Shown one piece after another: positions 1-9,392 of a stretch of 64,000 nt of DNA. Under the pieces are notes generated by a model. The model did not search any database and had not been told where the DNA came from. It worked only from the letters and a program-made list of their open reading frames with translations. This stretch comes from Streptomyces sp. NBC_01335 (GTDB lineage: Bacteria > Actinomycetota > Actinomycetes > Streptomycetales > Streptomycetaceae). Both the position numbers and the translations under genes were made by a program. Each line of letters starts with the position of its first letter. Position 1 is the stretch's first letter. Location: positions 7,301,001-7,365,000 of the forward strand of contig NZ_CP108370.1 in assembly GCF_035953295.1 (NCBI RefSeq), given 5' to 3'.

Positions 1-364
1 GCGCGTCCTCGGCCGACAGCGCGTACTCGGCCCAGCCGCCGTCGTAGTCGACGCCCCGCGTGTACGTGACGCCGTCGCGGGTCTCGCCCGCGTACAGCAC
101 CACCCGCTGGCCGGGCTTCCAGGACGTGACGCCCTCGCCCGTCGAGGCGATCGTGCCGGACACCTCGTGACCGAGGGTGACGGTGTCGCCCTCCAGCAAC
201 TGCGGGGTGAGGCTGCCGCCGATCAGGTGCACGTCGGAGAGGCACACCCCGGCCGCCTCCACCTTCACGAGCACCTGCCCCGGTCCGGGCTGCGGCCGGG
301 GAACCTCCTCGACGCGCAGGGTTCGGCTCGGGACGTGCAGGCGTGCGGCGAGCATCTGCTCCAT
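1..364 (-). CDS. Zinc-type alcohol dehydrogenase (MDR family), N-terminal part
   Basis: Partial gene; the C-terminus lies beyond the left edge and 121 residues are visible. They form the GroES-like domain of a medium-chain dehydrogenase, with Cys41 in GVCLSDVH and His66-Glu67 in LGHE where catalytic zinc is normally held. The stretch after about residue 90, where classical enzymes carry the four-cysteine structural zinc lobe, has no cysteines, so that lobe seems absent. The start at 364 has GGAGGT six bases upstream; it encodes MEQMLAARLH. It is divergent from the TetR gene at 485 with a palindrome between them, so it is probably that regulator's target. Substrate unknown; it would oxidise an alcohol or polyol with NAD(P) in the cytoplasm. 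Confidence 0.85.
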   Translation of the reverse strand, partial: MEQMLAARLHVPSRTLRVEEVPRPQPGPGQVLVKVEAAGVCLSDVHLIGGSLTPQLLEGDTVTLGHEVSGTIASTGEGVTSWKPGQRVVLYAGETRDGVTYTRGVDYDGGWAEYALSAEDA

Positions 365-405
365 GACATGACCTCCAAAGGCGGTGTTCCCTCGACGGCC
401 GCCGA

Positions 406-431
406 TCTAACGCAGGTCGTCTTGCATTAGA
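406..431. promoter_or_regulatory. Probable TetR operator
   Basis: Imperfect palindrome with 9-base arms TCTAACGCA and TGCATTAGA (one mismatch) around 8 bases, in the 120-base gap between the divergent dehydrogenase and TetR genes. Size and position suit a TetR dimer repressing both directions. Binding is inferred. Confidence 0.5.
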
Positions 432-484
432 CGGTACGACGGTCCTGAGGTCCTGTGCAAGTGGGGTTGCTTTAGGCTGGCCGC

Positions 485-1066
485 ATGACCACGCCCCGCC
501 CCGCCGCCCCGCCGCTGCGCCGACGCGGGGAGAACATGCGCCGAGCCGTGCTGACCGCCGTCGTGGAGATCCTCTCGGCCGAAGGACTGTCGGGCGCGAC
601 CGTCTCCGCCGTCGCCCGGTCCGCCGGAGTCCACGAGACCTCGATCTACCGGCGGTGGAAGACCCGCGAGAACCTCATCGCCGAGGCGCTCGTCGCCGAA
701 CTCGACGCCGCCGTGCCGGTCCCGGACACGGGGGACGTCCGCGAGGACCTCACGACGTTCTTCGTCTCGCTGGTCCGACTGCTGCGCACCGCCCAAGGCC
801 AGGCGCTGCTGCGGCTGAGCGTCGAGCGGGACGACACCCTGGAGGACCGCCGGGGCCCGTACTGGAAGGACCGGCTGGAGCGCGGCGTCGTCATGGTCCG
901 GCGCGGCGTCGAACGCGGCGAACTCGCCGGGGACACCGACGCCCGCCTGCTCATGGAGGCGGTCAGCGGCCCCCTCTTCGCCCGCGTCCTGGTGAGCGAC
1001 GCACCTCTCGACGAGGAGCTGGCGGAGCGTTTGGTCGCGCTGGTGCTGGACGGTGCGCGGGTCTGA
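485..1066 (+). CDS. TetR family transcriptional regulator
   Basis: A 193-residue protein of usual TetR length. The N-terminal DNA-binding domain spans about residues 17-65, with helix-turn-helix text VSAVARSAGVHETSIYRRW followed by the typical KTRENLIAEAL helix. The remainder is the variable helical ligand-binding and dimerisation domain. It is divergent from the MDR dehydrogenase at 364, and a 26-base palindrome lies between them, so local repression of that gene and autorepression are likely. The ligand cannot be told. No strong ribosome binding site precedes the ATG, which may mean a short-leader or leaderless transcript. Confidence 0.9.
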   Translation: MTTPRPAAPPLRRRGENMRRAVLTAVVEILSAEGLSGATVSAVARSAGVHETSIYRRWKTRENLIAEALVAELDAAVPVPDTGDVREDLTTFFVSLVRLLRTAQGQALLRLSVERDDTLEDRRGPYWKDRLERGVVMVRRGVERGELAGDTDARLLMEAVSGPLFARVLVSDAPLDEELAERLVALVLDGARV

Positions 1067-1541
1067 GGCGCCGGTGGACCGGGGTCGGTCCCGGCCCCCG
1101 CGAGCCCGGCCGTCGGGCGCCGTGGGGAGCGGTCGTCGCCCGCGGCGAAGGGGCTCGGCGCCCGCCTGACCTGCTGTCATGTCGGATGCGCCGTACGGGG
1201 GATCGCCAGTGGACGCTTCTTGCCGACGGGATGCAACGATCATGAGAAATTGGTGATCTTTTTGTTGCCGACTGGGTGCATCTTGGGTGAAACGAGAAGA
1301 TCATTTGACCTTCCCATGATCGGTCCGCGCGTGAGAGTGTCTGCGGGGCGCGTCCCTGCGGGCCGGGCATTGCCGCGGCCACGGTCGCGCGTCCTCTACA
1401 GAACGGCAGTTGCCCGTTTCCTGGGGGGAGAGGGGGAGCGCCGGCGTGATGCCGTCCGCATGCCGGCGGTGTGCGCCCGCGTCGACCTTGTCATGCTCAT
1501 GAGCTGGCTCTGCCTCCTTCCAGGAGTTGGGCGGAACACGC
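1067..1541. other. Intergenic leader of the giant exoprotein gene
   Basis: 475 bases without a convincing gene. The first part is GC-rich. From about 1235 to 1330 it turns clearly AT-richer and holds a 16-base direct repeat and a GATCATG...CATGATC inverted pair (1239 and 1315), which looks like a promoter/regulatory segment for the gene at 1542. No clear -35/-10 pair could be fixed. Confidence 0.5.
1220..1280. repeat. Two 16-base direct repeats upstream of the exoprotein gene
   Basis: TTGCCGACGGGATGCA at 1220-1235 recurs as TTGCCGACTGGGTGCA at 1265-1280: 14 of 16 bases match, 45 bases apart, which is close to an integral number of helical turns. Possible activator or repressor half-sites. 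Confidence 0.5.
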
Positions 1542-4500
1542 ATGTCATGGGTACGAGACGTCGGCAGACGCCGGCGTCGCACAAGACAGGCCCTGAACAG
1601 AGCCACGGCCGGGACGGCCCTGATCTCCGCGGTGGCCGTACTCGCCGGGCTGATCAGCGCGGTACCGGCCTCCGCCGCCGGTGCGGCGGACGAGGAGGAC
1701 ACCGGCCTCTACCGCAACACCATCGGCGACACCGTGCGGCAGGACCGCTGTCTTGCCGGAGTGGCGCTGCACGCCGGTGGGCCGAAGATGAAGGCCAAGG
1801 CGGTCGAAGGCCTCTCGGGCAGCGCCGAGCAACTGCGCGCCACCGTCGGGGACGTCGGCTGGATCGGCTTCTACCCGCTCGGTCTCGCCGGCGACGAGGA
1901 CCGGACAGCCGGACTCGCCTACCGCGACGACCTGCGCGCCCGGTCCTCGGCGCTGGAGGACGGCAACGATCCGTACGCCTCCAACGCCTTCTACAGCGAG
2001 GAGATGGACTGGCACATACCGGAGTTCGACTCCGAGGTGCTCCAGTTCACCCTCTTCACCCAGGAGCAGCTCGCCTGGCAGCTCGGCTGGGACGGCCACA
2101 CCAACGCCAGCCCCGAAGCGGTCGCCCGGGCCCGTGAGATCACGGAGGAGAACCGCGGCCAGGACATCGACAACGACTGGATCGCCGACGACGCCTTCGA
2201 CGACGGCGACGTCTACGAGACGCGTTACTCGGGCGGCACCACCGCCAGCGACGTCGCGTCCTACCTGAAGCTCGGTGGCCTGCCGACGAAGGCCCCGGCG
2301 GAGGACTCGGCCGAGTACCGGGTCGTGGTCGAGGACCTGAAGCAGGCATGGGCGGGCTGCAACTGGCAGAACCCGCTCGACTTCGACCGCGTGCTCAACG
2401 GCCCGGTCATGACCGCCATGACCGAATGGGAGCTGGAGTACGCCGGGCAGGCGGCCCAGCGCGACACGATCATTCAGGCGGAGACCGACGCGGCGAACGA
2501 GACCCGCGAAGCCACCGACGACATGATCCAGGCCATCCAGCAGGCCTGGCGCGCCGACCAGATCCTCACCTGGCAGAAGGTCGTGGCGGAAGAACTCGCC
2601 AACGACCCCGACTCCCTCTTCAAGCCCGGACCCGAGCTGTACGAGCAGGCCGAGGCCGACCTCGCCGACGCCCGGGCGAAGGCTGACGCACTCGCGACCT
2701 CGGCCAACAGCCACGCCGCGGCCGCGAAGACGGCCGCCACGAACGCCACGACCGCGCAGCAGGAGGCGTGGGCCCTCGCCGACACGGCGAACGTGCCGCG
2801 CGGCCGGGGTCTGATGTACGCCCAGCAGTCCGTGCAGGTCGCCCGCGCGTCGGCGGCCGCGGCCGAGGCGGCCGCCAAGGCCACCGAGACGGCCCGCGAC
2901 GCCACCGAGGCCACCGTCGGCACCAGTCGCACGCTGACGGCGAAGGCGCAGACCGAGACGCACGCGCTCAACACCGAGTTCCGCCGGATCGCCGCGCAGG
3001 AGGCGGCCGCTCAGGCCAAGGCCGCCGCCGACAGCGCGGAGACCAACGCCAAGGCCGCGGCCGACAGCGCGAAGGACGCCGGTACGGCCGAGGCCGCCGC
3101 GAAGGGCAAGCAGGAGACGGCCCGTCAGAAGGCTTCCGTCGCCCAGGCCCAGCGTGCCTCCGCCGAGCTGGAGTACGCCACCGCCGTCGCCTCCCGCGCC
3201 GAGGCCGCCCAGCAGCGGACCACCGCCGCCGAGGCCGAGACCAGGGCCGCGACCCAGCAGACGGCGGCCGGTACGGCGAAGGCGAACGCCAAGACCGCCG
3301 CGAGCGACGCCGCTACCAAGCGCGAGGCTGCCGACGCGAAGGCCCGGGCCGCCCAGGCCGCACGCGAGAAGGCGGCCGCGGCCCAGCAGAAGCAGCAGGC
3401 CACCGCCGCCCGTGCCGCCGCTCTGGAGGCCGCCGCCTCGGCTGCCGCAGGCACGGCAGCGGCCGGGGAGACCCGCACGGCCGCCGACCAGGCGCGCCAA
3501 GCGGCCGCGGCAGCGGTCACCGCCGCCACCGCCGCCCACACCGCGGCGGACGACGCGACCGCCGCAGCGGTCTCCGCGCGGTCCGCCGCGACGAAGGCCG
3601 AGGGCGCCGCCGGACGGGCCCAGGCCGACGCGGACGCCGCGTGGTCGGCGTACCTCGCGTCGACCGGCGCCGCGGCGACCGCCCGGGCCGAGGCCGCCAA
3701 GGCACTCGACGCCGCCGGGGACGCCGCACTGCGGGCCCAGAACGCCGCCACCGCGTCGGACCAGGCATCCGCCCTGGCCAAGCGGGCCGGCGACGAGGCT
3801 GCCTCGGCGGGGATCGAGGCCGCCCAGGCCGTCGACTCGGCCGCGGTCACCGCGGGCCGGGCCTACGCCGCAGGGCAGGCCGCACTCGCCGCCCGGGACA
3901 GCGCGACCAAGGCGGTGGCCGCATCGGCCGACGCCATCGCGCTCGGCATGCCGTACCAGGAGACCGACAGCGCCGCCGCGTTCGCCGTCCTGACCGGCCA
4001 GAAGTCCAAGACGATGGCCGAGCAGCAGGCGGCCGCGGCCGAGGCCAAGGCCACCGAGGCGGAGCAGGCGGCCGAGGACGCACAGCAACTCGCCGATCAG
4101 GCGCAGGGCGACGTCAAGGTCGCGGCCGAGGCTGCGGCACAGGCGGCCGGCGACTCGGTGCGCGCCATCGCCGCCGCGGCAGCGGCTCAGGAGTCGGCCC
4201 AGGACGCGGCCGCGTCCCGGGCAGGCGCCAAGAAGGCGGCCGACACGGCCTCCGGCTACGCGCAGCAGGCGGGCAACGACGCGCTCAGCGCCCAGCAGAC
4301 GGCCGACGCCACCGACACCGTCGCAGCCGACGCCGACCGCGAGGCCACGGACGCCGAACGCGATGCCCTGAAGGCCGCCGAGGCCGAGGACCGGGCGGCC
4401 CAGGCCGCCGCGGAGGCCAAGGCGCAGGCCGACAAGGCTGACAAGGACGCCCAGGAGGCGGAGGACCGCGCCTCGGACGCCGACGGCGACAGCACTGCCG

Positions 4501-7500
4501 CCGAGGAGGCCGCCGACCAGGCGGAGAAGGAGCAGCGGGAGGAGAACGAGCAGCAGCACCAGCAGGCCATGGAGGAAGGCGACTACCCGATCCCGGGCGG
4601 TCCCTCCTCGTGGGCCGAGCTGGGTGAGCAGCAGGAAGCCATCCTGCTGGCCAAGTGCGGCCAGAGCTGCGTCGACGACTACCGCGACGCGTACGCCGCC
4701 GTCTCCGTCCACGTCCTCGACTGGGTCGCGGCCCACGGCGGGCAGACCCTTCTGGACGACCTCGGCGTGGCCGAGGTCAAAGAGTGCCTGAGCTACAGCG
4801 GCGTCGAGAGCTGCCTTTGGGACCTGGTGGACATCGCCTCGTCCGCCGTCGTCGTCGGCCGGATCCCCGCGCTCGCGGCGGCGATCGAACAGGTGAGCAC
4901 CGGCATCCAGCAGGTCTTCACCGACGCCGACGACGCCCAGCGCAAGCTGACCGAACTCACCGAGCTGATCGGTACGACCCGCAGCACCCCGCGCCTGGAC
5001 CGGTGCATCGCCGGAGTGGCGCTGCACGCGGGCGGACCCGAGATGAAGGCCGAGGCCGTCTCGGCGCTCGCCGGCGACAACGCCGAACTGCGCGCGGCCG
5101 TCGGTGACATCGGATGGATCGGCTTCGGACCGCTGGGCCAGGCACGTACCCGTGACGTGCAGGCCGCGTTCGACTACCGGGACGCGCTGGCGGCCCGGTC
5201 GAACGTGCTGGAGAAGGCCAACAAGCCGTACGCCGAGTCGGCGTTCTTCAGCGACGACATGGAATGGCACGTACCGGCCTTCGACGAAGAGGTCCTGCAG
5301 TTCACCCTCTTCACCCAGGAGAAGATCTCCGGCCGTCTCGGCTGGGACGGGCACAGCAACGCCGGCGCGGAGTCCGTCGCGCGCGCCGAGGAGATCACCG
5401 AGGACAACCGCGGCAAGGACTCCTGGTACGACTTCACCGCCGATGTCATGCTGCGCGACAGCGATGTGGCCAACACCCGCTACGCGGGCGGTACCACCGG
5501 CAGCGACATCGCGTCCTACCTCCGGCACGGCGGCTTCCTGACCGAGGCCCCGGCCAAGGACAGCCCGGAGTTCCGCGAAGAGGTGGAGAACCTCAAGCAG
5601 TCCTGGGCCACCTGTGACAGCGCGGAACCCACCGACCCGCGGAACAAGCTCTCCGCGGTGACCGCGCAGGCGTACACCGAGTGGGAGGCGGAGTACGCCG
5701 CCCAGGCCGCGCCCCGCACCCTGATCACGCAGGCGGAGGCCGACGCGTCGGCCGCCACACGTGAGGCCACCGATGACATGGTCGAAGCCATCGGCCAGGC
5801 GTGGCGCGCCGAGCAGATCCTCACCTGGCAGCGCGTCTGGCACGACACGCTGGAGAACGACCCGGACGACCTGTTCAAGCCCAAGCAGGCGATGTTCGAC
5901 AAGGCCAACGCCGATCTCGCCACCGCCCGTGGCAAGGTCGCCGCACTGGTGACCTCCGCGAAGGCGCACTCCGCCACCGCGAAGACCGCCGCCCAGAAGG
6001 CCGTCGACGCGCAGGAGGACGCCTGGGCGATAGCCGACGCGGCCGAAGTCCCGCGCGGCCGAGCCCTGATGTACGCCCAGCAGTCGGTCCAGGTCGCCCG
6101 CGCGTCCGGCGCGGCCGCCGAGGCCGCCGCGAAGGCGACGGAGACCACGCTCCAGGCCGTCAACGCCACCGCCGAGACCTCGTCGGCGCTGCTCGCGCTG
6201 GCGCAGACCGAGGCACACGCTCTGAACACCGAGTTCCGGCGGGTCGCCGCGCAGGAGGCCGCCGCCCAGGCGAAGGCGGCGGCGGACAGCGCCGATGCCT
6301 ACGCGGCCTCGGCCGCGGCGAACGCCGCGACCGCCAAGAAGGCCAAGGAAACCGCCCTGGCGGAGGAGGAGGACGCACGACAGGCCGCGGCCGACGCCCA
6401 GGCGTCGCGCGCCGTGGCAGAACTGGAGCGCGCCAACGCCGCGGCCTACCGGGCCACCGCGGAGAGCGAGCGGGACAAGGCCTCCGCATCCGAGGCGGAG
6501 GCGGCCGAGCAGGGCCGGATCGCCAGTGACGCCCGGGCTTCGGCCGAGGCGGCGGGAAGCACGGCGTCGGCCCGCAGGGGTGATGCCGAGCAGGCGGAGC
6601 GCGACGCGGTCGCCGCCCGTGGCAAAGCTCTCGAGGCCGAGCAGCGACGGGACTCGCTGAGCGCGAAGGCGGCGGCCCTGGAGGCGCACGCCGCGGCTGT
6701 GGACGGTACGGACGCGGCCGAGGCCGCTCGTGCCGCCGCCACCGACGCGCGGGCTGCCGCCGACACGGCGACGGCGGCGGCCACCAGCGCGCGTGCTGCG
6801 GCGAACGCGGCGACGACCGCCGCCACCAACGCCCGCGAGGCCGCCACCAAGGCGCAGGGCGCGGCAGCGCGCGCCAAGGCGGCGTCCGACGACACCTGGG
6901 CCTCGTACCTGGTGGCGGTCGGTTCCGCCGCCGCGGCCCACGCCGCCGCGGCCGAGGCGATCGACGCTTCCGAGGCGGCGGCGCTCGACGCCAAGGGCGC
7001 CAAGGAACAGTCGGAGAAGGCTTCCGCCGCGGCCAAGAAGGCCAAGGAGGAAGCGACCGCCGCGCGCAGTGAGGCGCTGCAGACGGCGTCATGGGCTGCG
7101 GTCACCGCGGGCAAGGCGCTCGCGGCCGTGCAGTCGTCACTCGCGGCGCGGGACTCCGCGGCAGCGGTGATCAAGCCGGCGAACGAGGCGATCACACTCG
7201 GCACGCCGTACCAGGAGACCGACAGTTCGGCTGCGTTCGCGACACTCACCGGCCAGCAGTCCCTGACGGTTTCCCAGCAGCAGGCGGCGGCAGCGACCGC
7301 CACCGCCGACCTAGCCCAGGGGTACTCCGCGGAGGCGAAGGCCCTCGCCGCCCAGGCCGCGGGCGACATGAAGCTCGCGGCCGAGGCATCCGCGGCAGCG
7401 GCATCCGACGCGGCCCGCGCCGCCAAGGCTTACCAGCGGGCCCAGGCCTCGGCCACCCAGGCCGCGAAGGACGCGAAGCTCGCCGAGGCGTCGGCGAACC

Positions 7501-8894
7501 GCGCCGACGGCTACGTCCAGTCGGCGGGCGCGGACGTGGTGAGGGCCTGGACGGCCTCGAACGACGCCGCCACGGACGCGGCAGCGGCCGATGCCGCGGC
7601 CACCGAGGCGGAGCACGACGCCGCTTCGGCCCGTGCCACGGCCACCAAGGCCGAGGAGGACGCGGCCAGCGCCCGCGACACCGCCACCCAGGCGGAGACC
7701 GACGCGACGGCGGCCGAGAAGGCGTCCGAAGGGGCGTGGGACGCCGCGAACGAGGCCCAGCAGGCCGCCGACCGCACCGAGAAGGCCGACAACACCGAAC
7801 ACATCACGCAGGGTGCCACCACCGGGATCGGTGGGGTGTGGGAAGTCCTCGACCACGTCGAGTACATCGGCGACCCCAAGAACGTCGACAAGGACAACTG
7901 CAACCCGATCATCCACATCGGCGACTGCACCATCACGGCCGACCTCACCTACAAGTCGCACTCCGACGTGTTCATGTGCCTGGCCGAGTCGGGCTCCTAC
8001 TCGGGCAGCTGCCCGCAGGCGGACACGGTCTACCTCGGTCCTGAGGTCTCGGACGCCCGCACCGAGCGGATGTCGCAGACACTGACGATGGTCGAGTTCA
8101 ACTCGGGCATCGACCCCATCGACATCCTGCTCGGCGACTTCATCGGCTGCGCCAAGCTGATCAATCCGTTCATGGAGGGCGGCAGCTGGGGCGACTGCGC
8201 CTGGGTCGTGGGCATGTTCGTCGTCGGCGCCCTCTTCAAGGCGGGCAAAGCCGCGGTGACGGCGATGGACGCCGCCGCCAGGACCGGAATCGGCTTCACC
8301 GAGGCATGGAGGGCGCTGAGAGCTCTCAGCCTTTCCGAAGCCGCTATCGGCGGAATCGCCGGGAAGATGGCGGAGAAGTTCTACGCCTCCTGCCGGAAGG
8401 TGTCCCGGGTCGGTTCCTTCGCGTCGCAGTCGCGGGTCGCGACTGTCGCTCCGATGGGCATCATCGGGAGTCCGGTTCCCGAGTACTCCTGCCTCGGTCT
8501 GATCGCGTACAACAGCACCGACCTCTCCCGCATGGCCTACAGGGCCAGAATCGAGGCCGGTTTCGGTGCCTTCGGCAAGAGAAATGTTGCTGTCGCGAGG
8601 GTGCCGGGCTGGAATGACCCGAAGTTCGGCGATCTCGTCATCGGCTTCAGTAAGGGGGGCGGTTTCCATGCGGAGGACGACATCCTGGAGCAGCTTGCCA
8701 AAAAGGAAGTCTCACCGAAGGAGATCACCGAACTCTACAGCGAACGGCAGCCGTGCCCTGTGTGCGGACCGAATCTGGAGAATCTCCTCGACGATGGCGC
8801 AGAGATCACTTGGTCCGTGCAGTGGGGATCGGACGGAACGATGAACAGCGCATTCGAGGCAATTCTGGCGAAGATGATCCAGGCCCAGGGATAG
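1542..8894 (+). CDS. Giant secreted alanine-rich protein with C-terminal deaminase-like toxin domain
   Basis: A 2450-residue protein. Residues 1-40 are an export signal: an arginine-rich start, a hydrophobic stretch and a VPASAA cleavage-like site. Two long homologous halves follow. Half one begins near residue 68 (DRCLAGVALHAGG) and half two near 1153 (DRCIAGVALHAGG). Each has a globular region with FTLFTQE and LGWDGH, then several hundred residues of Ala/Lys/Glu-rich coiled coil. The unique tail begins near 2087. It holds cysteine-containing segments, a hydrophobic stretch near 2220-2240, and HAE (2376-2378) followed by PCPVC (cysteines 2405 and 2408). HxE plus PCxxC is the zinc site of the cytidine-deaminase fold, used by many polymorphic toxins (SCP1.201-like and XOO_2897-like families). 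The ATG at 1542 is preferred over the TTG at 1527 because it has GGCGGA six bases upstream. Base composition is lower in GC at the 3' end. Inference: an exported or surface-attached antibacterial effector. Confidence 0.7.
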   Translation: MSWVRDVGRRRRRTRQALNRATAGTALISAVAVLAGLISAVPASAAGAADEEDTGLYRNTIGDTVRQDRCLAGVALHAGGPKMKAKAVEGLSGSAEQLRATVGDVGWIGFYPLGLAGDEDRTAGLAYRDDLRARSSALEDGNDPYASNAFYSEEMDWHIPEFDSEVLQFTLFTQEQLAWQLGWDGHTNASPEAVARAREITEENRGQDIDNDWIADDAFDDGDVYETRYSGGTTASDVASYLKLGGLPTKAPAEDSAEYRVVVEDLKQAWAGCNWQNPLDFDRVLNGPVMTAMTEWELEYAGQAAQRDTIIQAETDAANETREATDDMIQAIQQAWRADQILTWQKVVAEELANDPDSLFKPGPELYEQAEADLADARAKADALATSANSHAAAAKTAATNATTAQQEAWALADTANVPRGRGLMYAQQSVQVARASAAAAEAAAKATETARDATEATVGTSRTLTAKAQTETHALNTEFRRIAAQEAAAQAKAAADSAETNAKAAADSAKDAGTAEAAAKGKQETARQKASVAQAQRASAELEYATAVASRAEAAQQRTTAAEAETRAATQQTAAGTAKANAKTAASDAATKREAADAKARAAQAAREKAAAAQQKQQATAARAAALEAAASAAAGTAAAGETRTAADQARQAAAAAVTAATAAHTAADDATAAAVSARSAATKAEGAAGRAQADADAAWSAYLASTGAAATARAEAAKALDAAGDAALRAQNAATASDQASALAKRAGDEAASAGIEAAQAVDSAAVTAGRAYAAGQAALAARDSATKAVAASADAIALGMPYQETDSAAAFAVLTGQKSKTMAEQQAAAAEAKATEAEQAAEDAQQLADQAQGDVKVAAEAAAQAAGDSVRAIAAAAAAQESAQDAAASRAGAKKAADTASGYAQQAGNDALSAQQTADATDTVAADADREATDAERDALKAAEAEDRAAQAAAEAKAQADKADKDAQEAEDRASDADGDSTAAEEAADQAEKEQREENEQQHQQAMEEGDYPIPGGPSSWAELGEQQEAILLAKCGQSCVDDYRDAYAAVSVHVLDWVAAHGGQTLLDDLGVAEVKECLSYSGVESCLWDLVDIASSAVVVGRIPALAAAIEQVSTGIQQVFTDADDAQRKLTELTELIGTTRSTPRLDRCIAGVALHAGGPEMKAEAVSALAGDNAELRAAVGDIGWIGFGPLGQARTRDVQAAFDYRDALAARSNVLEKANKPYAESAFFSDDMEWHVPAFDEEVLQFTLFTQEKISGRLGWDGHSNAGAESVARAEEITEDNRGKDSWYDFTADVMLRDSDVANTRYAGGTTGSDIASYLRHGGFLTEAPAKDSPEFREEVENLKQSWATCDSAEPTDPRNKLSAVTAQAYTEWEAEYAAQAAPRTLITQAEADASAATREATDDMVEAIGQAWRAEQILTWQRVWHDTLENDPDDLFKPKQAMFDKANADLATARGKVAALVTSAKAHSATAKTAAQKAVDAQEDAWAIADAAEVPRGRALMYAQQSVQVARASGAAAEAAAKATETTLQAVNATAETSSALLALAQTEAHALNTEFRRVAAQEAAAQAKAAADSADAYAASAAANAATAKKAKETALAEEEDARQAAADAQASRAVAELERANAAAYRATAESERDKASASEAEAAEQGRIASDARASAEAAGSTASARRGDAEQAERDAVAARGKALEAEQRRDSLSAKAAALEAHAAAVDGTDAAEAARAAATDARAAADTATAAATSARAAANAATTAATNAREAATKAQGAAARAKAASDDTWASYLVAVGSAAAAHAAAAEAIDASEAAALDAKGAKEQSEKASAAAKKAKEEATAARSEALQTASWAAVTAGKALAAVQSSLAARDSAAAVIKPANEAITLGTPYQETDSSAAFATLTGQQSLTVSQQQAAAATATADLAQGYSAEAKALAAQAAGDMKLAAEASAAAASDAARAAKAYQRAQASATQAAKDAKLAEASANRADGYVQSAGADVVRAWTASNDAATDAAAADAAATEAEHDAASARATATKAEEDAASARDTATQAETDATAAEKASEGAWDAANEAQQAADRTEKADNTEHITQGATTGIGGVWEVLDHVEYIGDPKNVDKDNCNPIIHIGDCTITADLTYKSHSDVFMCLAESGSYSGSCPQADTVYLGPEVSDARTERMSQTLTMVEFNSGIDPIDILLGDFIGCAKLINPFMEGGSWGDCAWVVGMFVVGALFKAGKAAVTAMDAAARTGIGFTEAWRALRALSLSEAAIGGIAGKMAEKFYASCRKVSRVGSFASQSRVATVAPMGIIGSPVPEYSCLGLIAYNSTDLSRMAYRARIEAGFGAFGKRNVAVARVPGWNDPKFGDLVIGFSKGGGFHAEDDILEQLAKKEVSPKEITELYSERQPCPVCGPNLENLLDDGAEITWSVQWGSDGTMNSAFEAILAKMIQAQG

Positions 8895-8932
8895 CTTACA
8901 AGCTCGACCGGATAGCCCCGTAGGATGTAAGA

Positions 8933-8963
8933 GGGGTGGGTGACCCGATGGGATGCCCACCCC
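8933..8963 (+). terminator. Hairpin between exoprotein gene and its small neighbour
   Basis: Perfect 8-base arms GGGGTGGG and CCCACCCC around 15 bases, followed by TTCTCCT. It lies between the toxin stop and the likely start of the next gene, so it could act as a partial terminator or attenuator. It covers the ATG at 8953, which argues against that upstream start for the next gene. Confidence 0.5.
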
Positions 8964-9000
8964 TTCTCCTGACCTCATGGCGAAATGGCAGCAGGTAATA

Positions 9001-9390
9001 ATGTCAGAAATCAAAAAAGCGAGCGAGACGGAAATCGCCGAACGGAACGATCTGGCCGACAGGGCAGCCGAGGCGTTGACGATGGCCGGGTTTGCGGTAC
9101 ATCGGGACGTCAATCAGCCCTCCGACGTGTTGGGTGCGCTGCTCTGGGTGGATGCGACAGACGACTCGAGGGGAGGGGTCTTCGTTCAGTGGCTCATCGA
9201 TTCGTCCCTCAGTCAAGCCGCAGTGGAGAGTGCCCAGAAGGGTGAGATGCAGTCGCCGGCATTCCGTCACTTCAGCTTCGTGACCGAGCACATGCACGCG
9301 ACGCTGATAGCTCTTCTCGGATCTGCGGGCTTCCAAGCCCGCGATGCAGATGACGACATGAGTCCCTATCTGATCCGTATTGCAGGATGA
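9001..9390 (+). CDS. Small unknown protein, candidate immunity protein
   Basis: A 129-residue cytoplasmic-type protein with no signal peptide or membrane segment and no family I recognise. It follows the deaminase-tipped exoprotein on the same strand and shares its lower-GC character (start MSEIKKASETEIAERND, rich in AAA/GAA codons). This is the usual place and size of an immunity gene in polymorphic toxin loci. In-frame starts exist at 8953, 8977 and 9001. I prefer 9001, which has AGCAGG about five bases upstream and lies after the hairpin. A terminator follows the stop at once, so it is the last gene of the unit. Immunity function is inferred from position only. Confidence 0.6.
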   Translation: MSEIKKASETEIAERNDLADRAAEALTMAGFAVHRDVNQPSDVLGALLWVDATDDSRGGVFVQWLIDSSLSQAAVESAQKGEMQSPAFRHFSFVTEHMHATLIALLGSAGFQARDADDDMSPYLIRIAG

Positions 9391-9392
9391 CC

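Noticed and set aside
1545..6941. A 1798-codon open frame antisense to the giant exoprotein
   Set aside because: It is a by-product of repetitive GCC/GCG alanine codons. The plus-strand frame has the signal peptide, internal homology and deaminase motif; the antisense text is low-complexity Arg/Gly/Leu.
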